A stretch of DNA of 64,000 bases from Calycina herbarum (GCA_001414485.1 LLEY01000071.1:241676-305675); one strand, 5' to 3'; positions 1-12,639 are shown, counted from the stretch's first letter. Program-made: numbers and translations. Notes: generated from the letters alone by a model not told the origin.

Positions 1-3000
1 CTTCACGAACGCCTCTTCCAGTCCAGTCTTATCCGGATCCGAAAGCACCTTGTACTCCATCTTCACATCGTCCGTGGGTTGAAGACCGGCCTTCTTTCGT
101 AATCTTTGAACACGGTTGATGATCTCCCGAGCAACTGCGATATCTGCGAGGTCGGCGTAGATCTCGGCGTCGAGGATAGTAAGGACATCTTCATCCGTGT
201 TGGTTTCGAGATTCTTCGAAGACTCGTCATCTTTCAAGCCACGCTTTACCACGAGATCGCCTTCTTCAAGCTTGATGCCATCCACAGTTATGGTCTTGGT
301 TAGAACATAATCGTGCACTTGCTCGCTTGTCAATCCTGGAAGAGCCTTCTTGACCTTTTGTACATCCTTCTTGAGCTTCTTGCCGAGAACTGGCCAGTCC
401 GCATTGACACTATATTGAACGTTGTACTTAGCTTCATCGGATGAGAGAACCAAGTTGACAATATTCAACTCCTCGGTGATGTATCCTTCCAAAGACTTGA
501 TGTCTTCCAGGTAAACTGGGTCTGCATGAATGACGATCAAGGTCTTTAGTGGGGTTTTGAGACCAACGGTTCTTCGTTCTCTGGACACTCGAGCAAGTTC
601 AATGACACGTTGCATACGACCAACGCGTCGTTCAATGTCGGCATTGAAAAGCTCCTCTCTTACATCTGGGAAATCCAAGAAATGAACACTTCTTGGGTCT
701 TTTCCTTGAAGGTCTTTGGGAATATAAGGAAGTAGCTTTTGGTAGATCAAATCGGTGATGAAAGGTGTGAACGGAGCAAGACCTTTGACAAGAGTGAAAA
801 GGACTTCGAAAAGAGTGTTGAGAGCATGTTTGGTGTCGTCCAGACCGAGCTCACCCTTTAGACGCTTTCGGTTGAATCGAATGTACCAGTTTGTAGTGTT
901 GTCAATGAGATCTAGTAATCGAGGAACAACGGTATAAAGTCGGTATGCTGTGTCTAGTTAGTTTATTGTAACGCCGGAATGATCACAAAATCTTACCTGC
1001 CATCTCCTCGTTGACGAACTTGAGCAAACTTTGACAGCTTGCAAGAATCCACTTATCCATAACATTGGTGTTGGTAGCTTCAGCCTTGGGATCGAAGCAG
1101 TAGTCAATCTTCTCAATCTTCTTCAAGAGGGCTACCTGTCCATCGAAAAACTTGAAACTGTTCCATAGTGGCAGGAGGACTGTCGCGACAACTTGCTTGA
1201 CACCTGCTTCTTTGAATCGTAGAGGTTCGGCTCTCACAACCGGAGAGTTGATAAGATACAAGCGCAATGCATCTGAACCATATTTGCTCATCACGATAGT
1301 TGGGTCTGGATAATTCTTGAGTCGCTTCGACATCTTCTTGCCATCTTCTGCGAGGACAATACCATTGACAACGCAGTTCTTGAAAGGAGAAACGCCGAAA
1401 AGATGTGTACCAATAACAAGCATAGTATAAAACCAGCCTCTTGTTTGATCCAAACCTTCGGCAATGAAATCTCCAGGGAACGATTTCTCAAATGATTCTT
1501 TGTTCTCGAAGGGGTAGTGTTGACTCGCATATGGCATACTTCCAGATTCGAACCAACAATCGAAAACTTCTTCAATGCGTTTCAGCTGGCCCTTGCCCTG
1601 CTTACTGGGAATGGTGATGTGATCGATTTTGTCACGATGTAGATCGGTCAATTCGCCTGTGTAACCACTGAGTTCCTTGAGCTCCTCGACACTGCCGACG
1701 CAAACCTTCTCCTCCAAATCATCACTAACCCACAGTGGGATTGGAGTACCCCAATATCTGTTTCGGGAAACATTCCAGTCTCGTGCGTTTGCGATCCAAC
1801 TTGCGAAGCGTTTCTCTTTGACAAAGGAAGGTACCCAGTGAGAGCCTTCGATATTCTTCAGCATCTGAGGAACAATTTCGGGGATTCTGATGAACCAAGA
1901 AGGTACAGCTCTGTAAATGAGGGGAGTGTCGGATCGATAACACATAGGATAGCTATGTCGAATTTGTGAGTCTGCAACTAATCTTCCAGTGCCTTTTAGG
2001 TATTTGATAATGGCCTTGTCGGCAGTCTTGACATGAACTCCCGCGAAGTCTCGTACTACTGCGGTGAAACATCCCTTTTCATCCACTGGATTTGGTGGTG
2101 GTCGCTTCTCGCTGATGACTCCATGTTCCATAGCAATGTTGTAATCTTCCTCTCCAAATGCGGGTGCTTGATGAACAATACCAACACCACTGTCGTCGGT
2201 AACATACTTGGCATTGAGAACCTTGAATCCAACGTCTTTAAACTCCTGATAGAAGTAGTCAAATAATGGCTCGTACTTCCATCCTAGCATTTCAGATCCC
2301 TTGATCTTCTGGACAATCTTGAATTTGGCCTTCTTAGGGTCCTTGTAAAGTGTTCCCATAAGCTTCTCAAGGAGGATGTAATGTTTTCCGGAAACCTCGT
2401 CGAGAATCTTCACATATTCGAAATCTGGGTGTGCAGCAAGGCCGGTGTGAGAAGGCAATGTCCAGGGTGTTGTTGTCCATGCCAAAAGACAGGTGTTTGG
2501 GTCATCCAACAAGGGGAATGATACAACAACTGCTGGGTCGGTCACATCTTGGTAATTCTGGTTAGCCTCGAAGTTACTCAAGGCAGTGGTGAGGGCGGTT
2601 GAATAAGGCATAACTCGATAACCCTGATAAACAGCTCCTTTGTCAAAGATCTGCTTGAACACCCACCACTCCGACTCCATGAATTTTGGATCCATGGTCT
2701 TGTAATCATTGTCGAAATCAATCCAACGACCCAATCGATCAATGGTTGTCCGCCACTCTGACGAATATCGCATCACAATAGCTCTGCATTCCTCGTTGTA
2801 CTTCGCCAGGCCAAGCTTCATAACGGCATCCTTTCCAGAAATACCGAGTTTTTTGTCAATCTCATGCTCAATGGGCAAGCCGTGTGTATCCCAGCCAAAT
2901 CGTCTCTCAACATGGTAACCCTTCATCGACCAGTATCGTGGAATGATGTCTTTAATGGTGGAAGCAAGAAGATGTCCATAATGGGGGAGACCGGTTGCGA

Positions 3001-3241
3001 AGGGAGGACCATCGTAAAAGGTATATCGAGGTCGCCCTGGAGGTTTGTTAGTTTCGTTTTGGAGGGGCAACAAATGGCGGGGTGCTACCTTCAGAAAGTT
3101 CAACCTATAAACAAGTTAGCAACCACATTCCACGGCGTTCTACATTTTGGGTTTTCTGGTCCGTACCTGTGTCTCGAATGCCTTAATCTCTTTCCACCGC
3201 CGAAGGACTTCCTCCTCTTCCTTTGGGAAATCTATGCTCAT
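1..3241 (-). CDS. ILS1: Cytosolic isoleucyl-tRNA synthetase, 3' end cut by window
   Basis: Class Ia aminoacyl-tRNA synthetase that charges tRNA-Ile in the cytosol. I assemble exons 3167-3241 (25 codons from the ATG at 3239-3241), 3089-3104 (16-nt micro-exon), 997-3036 and 1-947. The introns are 3105-3166, 3037-3088 and 948-996. Joined this way the N-terminus reads MSIDFPKEEEEVL, then VELSEGRPRYTFYDGPPFATG, as expected for eukaryotic IleRS. The ATP-binding HIGH motif appears as HYGH at about residues 49-52, and the second signature is KMSKR at about residue 600. The C-terminal anticodon-binding region runs off base 1. About 1,026 residues are present, so from the usual family length roughly 50-60 are missing. 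A frame opening at 3103 within the micro-exon is not the true start. Housekeeping gene; identity is secure from the motifs. Confidence 0.96.
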
Positions 3242-4500
3242 GATGGCGATGGAGGGCCCGGTGGCCGAATTTGGGAGAGAAGCTCCGCACGCGAAGGGAA
3301 GTTGACAATTGGAGTTGAGTTTTTCGTTGATATGCTGTAGAATATAGACGTCAAGACGTCAATTCTCGGTCAAAATGTTGATAAGGCGATGTTTGGGCAG
3401 TCGCGATGTAAATAATTACCCCGCGGTGACTCAAATTGTGACTGTGAGCATAACTTTTGTGCCGATAGTCAACTCACCGCCCACCCTGGACAACCGCCCA
3501 CTTTTTATTGAAGAAAAACAATTAATCAATCAAACACAAGAGATAGATATGTATATAAGGTTTTAAAACATAGCCAAAAACATGTGGCATTCTTTGTACT
3601 CTTACGATTTCATTTATTATGCTCAAGTATTGTGATACAGGGCTAAAGAAAAATGGTTTGCTTAAGTCTTAGCAAATCTCCTATTTCTAAGTGTGATATT
3701 TCTACGCCTTTGACAACATACCGTTAGATCTATTCGCGCAGCGATAAAGTTAGTGTAGGCAAATGAGTAGAGAAGACCGAAAGCTAACCTTTGATGCTAT
3801 AATCTCCTTATAGTTTTTAGTAGTTGTTTTATTATATAATAAACAATATAAAAAAGTAGGCGGTTATCTAGTGTAGGCGGGTCCCGTGGATACAAGTATA
3901 CCGGTAGTTTGGCCGGGCGGTAGTCTCAACCAGAAAGCAAACAAGCTTCTACATCAACTTTTTTCTTGATTTACTACGCCCGTTCCTAAACCACAACTGG
4001 TTCACGCTGAGCTAATTCTTTCGAACCACTGCCGCTCTTATTGTCCACCAGAGGAGTGTCGGATTCTGGGCCCGCCTTCTATCTTGAATCTAGTCTCCTG
4101 AATTTGTTTATACAATTATGGATTTGGTGATTGGCGAAGATATCACACCAGGCACTCGCTGAGTATCTCCTTTCGAAAAGACTCTTCTATAATGCTAACT
4201 CGTGACACATACTAGTAGACACCCAAACCTCTAGGTACGTCTTCATTGCAGCTCCTCGTGTCCATTCCGATGACACCTCCTGCCCAAGTGGGCGAAAACC
4301 GCACTCTCTTGGGTTGCCTTCTTACACATCGACGCCCTTTACCCCGCATCTCTGGAATTACCAAACTCCTCGCGCGTTTTTTCCTACATTCAAGCGATGT
4401 GGCAAGAGAACCACCACCCCGAACGACTCGCGTCGTGGAGCAATAATATCATTATAATCTCGCGGCTTTCATAGTCAACTGATCAATGCCGTCAGTATCT
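3242..4500. other. Intergenic, no gene seen
   Basis: Region upstream of the synthetase start and downstream of the 4501-5031 gene. A short AT-rich tract lies at about 3780-3860. Open frames here are short, without recognisable motifs or intron signals, and I call none of them. Confidence 0.5.
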
Positions 4501-5031
4501 TCACGCTCCTGGGTATGGCATTGGCTTCACGTCTCGGTCTTTGCCAACTGTCCATGCGCGGAGTCGTCCTTTCACTTGTCCCTTCACTTTCTTCGCCAGT
4601 CTCTCAGCGTCACTCTCCCCATGGGCGTAACCTAGATGTTCCCGACTGGGTCTTTCGTCCAAACTCATTCGTCCGAAATTGATGCTCCTGCGTCCTTCTT
4701 TTGGAGCTGGCATTGTTGTTGGTTTTGATATTGGCAAAGCTCCCGGAGATTCGATAGACTCGAGTGATGAGTTGGAACCGCGATGAGAATGTCCGTTTCT
4801 GTTGCGTTGCGCTTCGTGGGCATCCATTTCCGAGAGAATGTTGAACAAAAGCTCGTTGGAAGTAGGTGTGCGCTGAAGAATTTCTGGACGTGTAACCTCA
4901 GTTCCTTCAATGAATCTGGAAGAGCGACGCGGTCGAGTTGGTGAAGAGGTAGTGGATGATGAATTGGAAACCGGAGTCGACATCTTGATGGGTGTTTCAG
5001 CGGTGGTGTTGTAAGGATTAGAGGATGGCAT
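4501..5031 (-). CDS. Hypothetical Ser/Thr-rich small protein
   Basis: Single-exon 176-residue frame starting MPSSNPYNTTAETP. The N-terminal half is rich in Ser, Thr, Pro and Arg and looks disordered. The middle has a short charged segment (NELLFNILSEMDAHEAQRNR, about residues 59-78). The C-terminus is basic (AERLAKKVKGQVKGRLRAW), followed by PMPYPGA. No signal peptide or membrane segment is visible. I do not recognise a named family. The composition and an uninterrupted frame ending in an ordered basic segment argue that it is real. The frame overlapping it from 5135 (156 residues, same strand) has atypical composition and is a shadow. Confidence 0.6.
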   Translation of the reverse strand: MPSSNPYNTTAETPIKMSTPVSNSSSTTSSPTRPRRSSRFIEGTEVTRPEILQRTPTSNELLFNILSEMDAHEAQRNRNGHSHRGSNSSLESIESPGALPISKPTTMPAPKEGRRSINFGRMSLDERPSREHLGYAHGESDAERLAKKVKGQVKGRLRAWTVGKDRDVKPMPYPGA

Positions 5032-7172
5032 TTTTGATGATTACAATGGTTTTGTTTTTTGATGAGTCTAGTTGACGTCTTGCTGGACCTTGGCAGACAC
5101 AGGATATTGCTGATGTGCTCTGGGATACGAAGCAAGTTGAACAGACACTTTTTCTGGGGAAGTCATGGAATATATCTTGAAAGCTGTCCACCAACAGTAC
5201 CGGAGCCTTGCCGTGTCAAGGGGGCAGGGGGGGCAAGCCCATCCGCGTTATACCTCCCTGTTGCAATCGCCCATGACGAGTTTTGTACCCCTTCAGACCC
5301 TTCGAATTGCCCGCAGCGCCACGATTGAGTGGTAGCGACGACCCTGCAGCGGTTCGTAAGGATCCAAGCGACCCTTAGGTCCACTGTAAAACAGTGCGTG
5401 ATCCCCGCGTCTCGGATCCACAGCAGTCAATCGGACCAAACTCAGGCTACGGAGGTAGTCACTCGTAAAACAACGACGCAAGGCTTGCCACCTCCAACTC
5501 ATCACTCAGCATCTCGACCTCTTCTGTAGCTTCTAGCGAACAGAACTCGTAGCCAGAGAGTCGTGAGGGTCCAGACCATATCTTGCAAATCACTACCACA
5601 TTGGTTCTATCATCCCATCTTCATCGATACAGCACTAAACTGTCCGCTTCCTTCAACTTTCAACAACACCTTCCGCATGTACCGGTACCTATCACAGATC
5701 AGATGCGTGGAGATGAGTCGGCAAGAACTCTATTTCCCTTGGTGGAGGTTTTATCTTCATGCGATACGACGTCCCGCAAAGACGTTTTCATTTCGAATAC
5801 TTTGCGATTCATTAAACCTACCACGTCACGACTAGTCTCGTCCACGGCATGAAAACGGGCAGCAATATTGGCAAATATCATCACCAGATCCAAAAATTAC
5901 CGCATTGTTCTCATACCGAACCGAAGATATCATGTCCTCATTCGCACTTGGAGGGTTTTTTCTCGCGCGGCTTGTCGACGTGTTTTTATGAGGCTTTCAA
6001 TAGCTGCGGTCCTTAGCATAGAAAGCTTTGCGCGCGTCAGCGGCGTTGTGCCTGAAAGTAGGATGCTTGTCCCGTAGGGAAAGGGTTCACAACGCGGCCT
6101 CAGCAGTTCGGTCTTCGGCATGGGACGAAAAATATCCACTCCAGCCTTGCCCCGAGTTAATCCCTACAGTATGTCCGCAACTATTTTGGTCCTGTAGGAT
6201 TTTCGAACAGGATTCAACTTGTCGAGGTTATACGGGCTGCCCAGGCATTTTTAATGGCCTTGGTTGCTCTTCCGTAGGTCTGAAAGTGGCAGTGCAAGAA
6301 TTTGTAACGATGGACTGCGGAATGGGGGTGTACAAAACAGTTTCGAAGACGCTATCAATTTCGGGTGAAATACCTCACTGTCGTACCATTCCATCACAAT
6401 GCAGCACGAAGACAGCTGTTCATTTTCGAAGGCAACTAAAACAGTATCCGTATACATTTCAAGGCAAATTTTTACTGACTGTGCCAGTTCAGGCCAGATT
6501 GAAGGTACCGAAACTGTCAGCAGACTCACTAAGCGCCTGACTTCACACAGCCATGGCTACAAATCGATGCAACTGGCCCACAGGCCATTATAGGCAACAA
6601 AATCAAGAAAATGGAAGGCAAAAAGTTTAGTGTTCCGATCTTTGTAAATTGGAAATACATTTTTAGAATCGGCAGCCTATTCCAAGACGCGGAGGAGGCT
6701 ACGTTCGAACTCCTTTCGTCAAGTACAGCCCTCTTCTTATATTGTCAACTCCACCTGCTTGGAAAATCTTTTTCTTTCTTGGTTAATTGCTACTTTGGCT
6801 TTGGCTTCTTATTGAAGTTCCGGTACTTCCATTTACCCTGATTATTAAATTTATCATTTCTCTCCAGTTGAATGTTGTCAAGTTCCTTTTGCGATCGGTG
6901 GTTGGTGCGATTTGAGGTCAGGATGAGAAGAGCTTCTTATGTGACCCGCTGAAGAATACACTTGGCTTGGTGGGCGTGTTTTTGCTCGCCCAGAAAGCCT
7001 TCGATTAAAATGCCCGACTTCTGATTCATCGATCCTATTCACACCCACAGTCACAATTCCAGTCAAAGAAAAACACCCGCCTAGTACCCGAAAGCCACAA
7101 CATCCCTCTTTATCCCCTTCCTCTTCTTTGTCTATCTGATATAAACCAAAATAAGATACTTCCCCATAAGAA
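5032..7172. other. Intergenic, no convincing gene
   Basis: About 2.1 kb with several open frames on both strands overlapping one another. The longest (6028-6540, +, 170 codons) has a Cys-rich middle but no signal peptide, no splice-supported extension and no recognised motif, so I do not call it. Confidence 0.45.
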
Positions 7173-7286
7173 AGTCTACTTGGTCTAGTTGGCTATGGCA
7201 CCCGTCTCATCTCTTATATAGATATGATTAGATTGTATTACAATTTGAGGTAACCGAGGGTCGCTTGTTCGAATCAGCAGTGAACA
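7173..7286 (+). tRNA. Degenerate tRNA-like unit (Met-CAT-like?), possible pseudogene or SINE head
   Basis: The segment carries a good Pol III A box (TGGTCTAGTTGG, 7181-7192) and a B-box core (GTTCGAATC, 7267-7275). It ends in a T run at 7287-7290. The anticodon region CCCGTCTCAT resembles elongator tRNA-Met, and about 35 nt of AT-rich sequence follows as if an intron were present. The acceptor strands (about 7173-7179 and 7280-7286) pair only partly, and the T stem has two mismatches. It is therefore more likely a tRNA pseudogene or tRNA-derived element than a working gene. Confidence 0.35.
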
Positions 7287-7538
7287 TTTTATAGTATTTT
7301 TTGGACCAATATAACTGTGTGAGTACCAACAAGGATTATAAAGATATGATTCCGGCGAATGGGCGAGGTGTACGTGTAATTTAACGTACAATGCTGACTT
7401 CAATTTATCCGAACCGAATGTTGGTTGGTGAGTTGGGTGTACCCCCACACAACTAGACAATACATCCACGAGAAAGTTTTTATTTATTTCAAGAGAAAAC
7501 AAAATTTAATCTATCATTTAAAAAGCTGCTGGTGCACG

Positions 7539-9333
7539 ATGGATACTGACGAATCCCCAAGCAACCATACGGAATTCTTGCCATCCGCCAGGAGAGCAGA
7601 AAGGGTAGCAAAACTAGATGAGAACAAATGGTTTCTACGCCTCTCAATAATAAATGATACCCAAATATTGATTTTTCTACTCAAAACAGGGTGTGGTTCG
7701 AGGACCAATTGGAAAAATCAGCTATCAAACCTGTTGCGAATCTGGGTACTGGCTTCATGTAAGTTACACATTCATCGATGCTTTGTGCGTCTGAAACTGA
7801 CAACACTTTCGTCCAGCGAATACAATCCGCCCAAATTCATTATCGACGCCCATAAGAAAGCCTTAGAGCTTGTGGAATACAATCAATATGGTCCCCAATC
7901 GGTACCTTCAAATCTTCTCTCACGAATCGAAAATCAAGTCGGAAGGAACTAAGTGATAAACAGGGAATGCCCATATTCAAACAAACACTTGCGGACGCAA
8001 ACTCAACTCCACTCGGTTGGGATATCAATTCCGAGACGGAAGTATCGGTTCATACTGGGGCCTCGGAAGCACTACTCAGCATCATAATGGCTTTTATAGA
8101 GCCAGGCGAAGAAGTCATTCTCTTGGAGCCTTTTTTTAGTGCGTATGTTGCTCAAGAACCGCCCCCCCCTCTCCCACCCCCTACCCCCAACTTCGTTGTT
8201 GCTACTAACTCTAACATAGTTATACTCTGCATATTGAATATGCGAATGGTGTTCCCAGATTTGTGCCGCTGCATCCACCAGCCAGAGCCGAAACCGGGAG
8301 GTCATCTGGAAATGACTGGACGTTGGATTTGAGTGAGATGGAGGCAGCGATAACGCCAAAGACTAAGTTGTTGGCAAGTCTATTCTCTTCAGAGGCTCTG
8401 ATATTATCTACAATTTCATCAACTAACGCAGCTCGCAGATTCTAAACAATCCGTAAGTTTCACTCCCACCAACAAACCCTCTCAATTTCCCAATTCCTTA
8501 CTCTTCACAGGCATAACCCCACAGGCAAAGTCTTCACTCCATCCGAACTTCGTTCCATAGGCGACCTCTGCGTCCGAAACTCCATAATAATACTCTCTGA
8601 CGAAGTCTACTCACACCTCGCCTACACACCAACCTTCACCTCTCTCGCAAGCATTTCTCCCTCCATCGCTGCCAACACTATAACAGTTGGGTCGATCGGA
8701 AAGCTATTCAATTGTACAGGTTGGAGACTCGGATATGCAATCGGGCCAGCTTCCCTTATCCATCCAGTACACGCTGCACATTTCGTACTTTGTTATACCA
8801 CTTCTGGGCCAGTTCAAAGAGCTGCTGTTGATGGGATAGTGGAAGCTAATAGGGTGGATTGGTGGAAGGAAAATCGGAAGGAAGTGAAGGGGATGGTTGA
8901 TGGCTTTTGTGAGGTCCTTGATGAATTGGAGATTCCGGTGAGTAAAGAATGTTGCTTGTGGCATGAAGTGGGATTCTAATTCTATTTGTAGTATGTTTAT
9001 CCTTCTGGTGCATACTTTATCTTTGTACACGTCGAAGGAATTCCGATCCCAAAGGACTTTGTCTTTCCACCACACATCGCGGGTCTCTCGAGGGATATGA
9101 AGACTTGTTGGTTTTTGATCAATGAGATTGGGGTTGCTTCTATTCCTGGTACTAGTAAGTAAAATCTATTATTGTTGAACTAGCTAATTAAGTTCCACTT
9201 AACAGCATTTTATGGACCAGAGAATGCGAATATTGGTGAAAACTATCTTCGTTTTGGAGTTTGCAAGTCTGAGGCCGGGATGGAACTTGCGAAGTCCAGG
9301 CTGAGGAAGCTGAAGAAGAATGTGGAGCCATGA
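7539..9333 (+). CDS. PLP-dependent aminotransferase, class I/II (kynurenine aminotransferase-like)
   Basis: Fold-type I aminotransferase; the closest family by eye is kynurenine-oxoglutarate aminotransferase / cysteine-conjugate beta-lyase, but substrate cannot be assigned. Exons: 7539 to about 7648 (first donor uncertain), about 7690-7758, 7817-7901, 7964-8142, 8220-8373, 8439-8452, 8511-8937, 8992-9154 and 9206-9333. Visible signatures are EYNQYGPQSG, NNPHNPTGKVF, SDEVYSHLAY and the PLP-lysine region SIGKLFNCTGWRLGY, followed by the C-terminal ENYLRFGVCKS. The intron at 8374-8438 begins GCAAGT (GC-AG type), and the exon after it is only 14 nt (ILNNP). The start follows from the first in-frame ATG giving the family-like PSARRAERV segment. 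The first intron around 7649-7689 has a weak donor and is the least certain part. Confidence 0.88.
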
Positions 9334-9520
9334 AAACATCACTTTGAGAAAAGAGTTCTGACAGAGATCATGGTTACTCTTCATTAACATATCTTGCCTT
9401 GACTAAATATTTCATTACAGTACATCTTTCAACCTTTTTCTCGGGTATTTACTGTCACCTTCCCTGATACTCACTCGTCCCCCATTGTCCACCCTGCTGC
9501 CAATGTCCCTGCGGACCCTG

Positions 9521-10048
9521 CTACTGCCTCCCACCAACACCCTGCCCATAAAAGCCCATATCCCCTTCATTCAAAATCCCAATATCTTGTTCATAAGGAG
9601 TCGCTTCCCTCCTGCCGCCGTCCCCAACCCTTCTCCCACCCCCGGTTCTACCATCTCTTCCATCCCAGCCCCCTTCGTTCCTACCACCAGAAACATCTCG
9701 CCGGTTCACATCGTGCCTTTGCAGCCTTCTTCTATCCCTACCATCCCACCCGCTCCGCTCTGCACTCCTATCCCTCAAAGGAACAGCCAAAAAATCCCCC
9801 ACATTCCTCTCCTCCTTCTCCCGCTTCTTCGTTTTATAAATTCGGATTATCAACCACACCAATAGAAATAGTAATATTGTACCGACGAGACCCCCGAAAA
9901 TTATTGCTAGTATTTTTTTGAGGGGAAATTGTGCGGGAATGGGGAGGTCTGATGGTTGTGGTGTTTGTGAAGATTCTGTAGCTGGGGGTGGCGAGTCGCG
10001 GGGGTAATTGACCTGAAGGGTGGGTGGTTGGGAGAGATGGAAGGGCAT
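9521..10048 (-). CDS. Single-pass membrane protein, Gly/Arg-rich tail
   Basis: Single-exon 175-residue frame. After a Pro-rich N-terminus (about residues 1-44) comes one strong transmembrane segment at about residues 45-69 (ILAIIFGGLVGTILLFLLVWL), followed by a basic stop-transfer stretch (RIYKTKKREKEER). The tail is rich in Gly, Arg and Asp and ends GDMGFYGQGVGGRQ. No classical cleaved signal is evident, so it may be a type III or signal-anchor protein. Not a family I recognise. The clean membrane segment and consistent composition support it; the opposite-strand frame over the same bases is a proline-rich shadow. Confidence 0.6.
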   Translation of the reverse strand: MPFHLSQPPTLQVNYPRDSPPPATESSQTPQPSDLPIPAQFPLKKILAIIFGGLVGTILLFLLVWLIIRIYKTKKREKEERNVGDFLAVPLRDRSAERSGWDGRDRRRLQRHDVNRRDVSGGRNEGGWDGRDGRTGGGRRVGDGGRREATPYEQDIGILNEGDMGFYGQGVGGRQ

Positions 10049-10479
10049 TTTGGAGTTTGTATTTTGGGTGGTTGTCTATGGGAGTTGATAGGCTCTTGTG
10101 AGGTAACTTCTACAAGATATGAACGTGTCGACTCTGTTCGCGTGGCAATTTTGGCAATTGAGAAAGTTATGGGCTTGAAAAATAAATGCTATTGTTCCTG
10201 TCAAAGGAATTTGATCTGAATTAGGCACTGCACTACTGAAAGAGACCGGATTCGTGGTTTCTAATTTCCGCTTCTTTGTTCGTCACTAAGCGAGACCGAG
10301 GGAGAAGGCAGTGTCACTTGCTTACCAGAACACTCAGTGGGGTTATTGGTTCAGACCTCGCCTATAATACTTGGTGAGAGAAGAGATTAAGAGAAGAGAT
10401 CAAGCAAAGTCATGGGATAAATAGTGAGCCGGCTTTACAACTCTCTTCGGTTTTTCAGCCTCTGACGTCTGCTTGATGA

Positions 10480-10810
10480 AGGAGGGAAATTTTATCTGAA
10501 TGTTCAATTAACAAGCATATTACCACGGCCGAGACTTTATCTACTTTCAATCTTGGCTTGGATTATAATTCTTAGACTTCTTACCCAGCCCATTCAAAGC
10601 TGCAGTTTCTAAACATGCTCTTGTATTCGCTATTTCCATGTGGCGGTTACACACGGCTTGATCGACATTGGTCCACCATTAAAGTTGCGATATTCGAGAA
10701 AAATCGACGCTACGTATTCGGGATCCAACCAGCGAAGGCTTTTATAATATGTAATAATAATATCACAACTCTGATACTCTCGACTTCTCAGTTCTACTCT
10801 TGATCACAAT
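10480..10810 (+). repeat. Diverged dispersed repeat, copy A
   Basis: Aligns by eye with 11960-12270 in the same orientation over several blocks: GAGACTTTATCTACTTTC with GAAACTTTATTTACTTTC; CTTCTTACC...ATTCAAAG in both; ACACACGGCTTGATCGACA with ACATACAGCTTAGTTGACA; and a terminal block CACAACTCTGATACT with CACAACTCTCATACT. Most differences are transitions. No open frame spans it. Confidence 0.55.
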
Positions 10811-11959
10811 ACGGTGGACAGGCTTTTGAATCTTTGCGTACTCTGCCCCGATTTTCAAACAAGCTATTTAACAAAGACAAGTTCTGTAAACAGCTATGAA
10901 TATTAAAAGGTATAACTAAAATTAAAATTGACTATGTAAATTCACTCAACTCGACTTCAACTATCTTACAAATAGTCGCTTGTTTTGTATAAATATCAGA
11001 CCATAACTCTCTCTTAAATGAACTCGCTCTTCACCCACTGTACCAAAGACAGCGAAGAAAGGAAGAAACAAGTCGTCAGAACTAGGAGACAACAGTTCAC
11101 CTTTACCACGAGAACGCAGTTTCTCTCCGAATTCCCACAGGAATAGTTAATCACCTCTTCTCTCAATTCAAATGTTCAGCTTATCCGAATTCCCAGTATT
11201 CAAATCTCTTTCTACCGCCGAGTCTCGATCAACCTTCGAAACTGCTAAATACATCCACTTACTTAAAGCCAGGCTAATTCACCTTATTCTACTCTGTTCT
11301 CGAGAGCTTAGCTCGCAGACGTCGAGGTCGTCGGGCCTTGGAGTACGTTTGCACAATCTGCACACGAAATCTGAAGGCCTTCGCATTTGGCAAGTGTATC
11401 CTGGTACGCATCCAACTAGAACAAATTAGCATATATGTCTCTCATTGAATCGGGAAAGGATTGAGTAAGTATCAAAAGATTTCTGGTTACGAAGAAGAAG
11501 GGTAGTTATTTCCGCAAAATCTGATGAGTTAGGTCTTCATTTCTCGAACTGGAGTGTGTACCTCACTTGGCCCCCCACCCTTCAAGAAGTTTATGCAAGT
11601 AAGAAAAGAGGCCATTTATCCACCTACATTACCAACACCTCCTTCTTTGATTTCGACCAATAACACCCCGAAGAAGAAATCCAGCAATTTGCAGGTAACC
11701 TACAAATAACAACTATTCACAGGTAACCCATGAACAGCCTCACGGCCTTGGTAGTTGATATTTTTAATCTAAAGATAGTGAGGAGGTATAGAGTTTGTTC
11801 TCTGAACACTCAAACATCTCATTGTCATGGGACGAGTGAAAAACACCGCCTATGGGTAGCACTATGGAAATGCTCATTGGATTAATCTTTGACCAGGAAA
11901 TCAACAGCACATAAGCCATCTGTTCAGGTCGATATTTGCTCAGGCTTGACTTAATTCGC

Positions 11960-12270
11960 ACCCTTTATCTCCAGTGAGCAGCGTCTCAGTGAACAGCGCA
12001 ATATCTAAACTCAACATCCAACATTGGTTTTACTGTCGAAACTTTATTTACTTTCGAAATAACTACATTAAACTTCTTACCACTTTTATTCAAAGGGCTA
12101 GTTTATGTCTCGTACTAGATCTAGCAAATTTATTCTCTAATTACATACAGCTTAGTTGACACTGCTCCACCCGCGACATTCGAGAGGTGATCACACTACA
12201 TAATTAAAATCCAAGTCACAGAAGCTTTTATATCAGACAAGATCAATACCACAACTCTCATACTTTGGTT
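11960..12270 (+). repeat. Diverged dispersed repeat, copy B
   Basis: Same-orientation partner of copy A, with shared blocks in the same order and small indels. It includes a short internal direct repeat (CAGTGAGCAGCG / CAGTGAACAGCG) near 11972-11998. No terminal repeats or coding potential seen. Confidence 0.55.
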
Positions 12271-12639
12271 TCATTTGTTATCATGGTTCGACTCCTGGTC
12301 TTGATCTTGCTTACAGCAGATGGTCTTCTGTTGGAAATTGGAGTATATCCTACGTAGGCTTTCAAAGAGCTAGACTCTGATTTCTTAAAATACACATCAC
12401 AATTGTCGATACTCTATATTATATTCTTAATAGCAAACATAGTTATTCTTCTTCGGATCACCAGATTCTTTGAAGACTTAACGATATCAATCCTCAAGGT
12501 AACGAGTGATCTTCAGAAGTCTACAGAGAAGTCGCAGCCATAAACCTTACTTATTGAAAGCTGAATTTGAGCGACATTCTACAAAAATATAACTGAATTT
12601 CGCAACGCGACTACTTTGACAAGGCAAGCTCATTTTAGG

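Noticed and set aside
6028..6540. 170-codon plus-strand frame with Cys-rich middle
   Set aside because: No signal peptide, motif or splice context, and an equally long frame on the other strand overlaps it.
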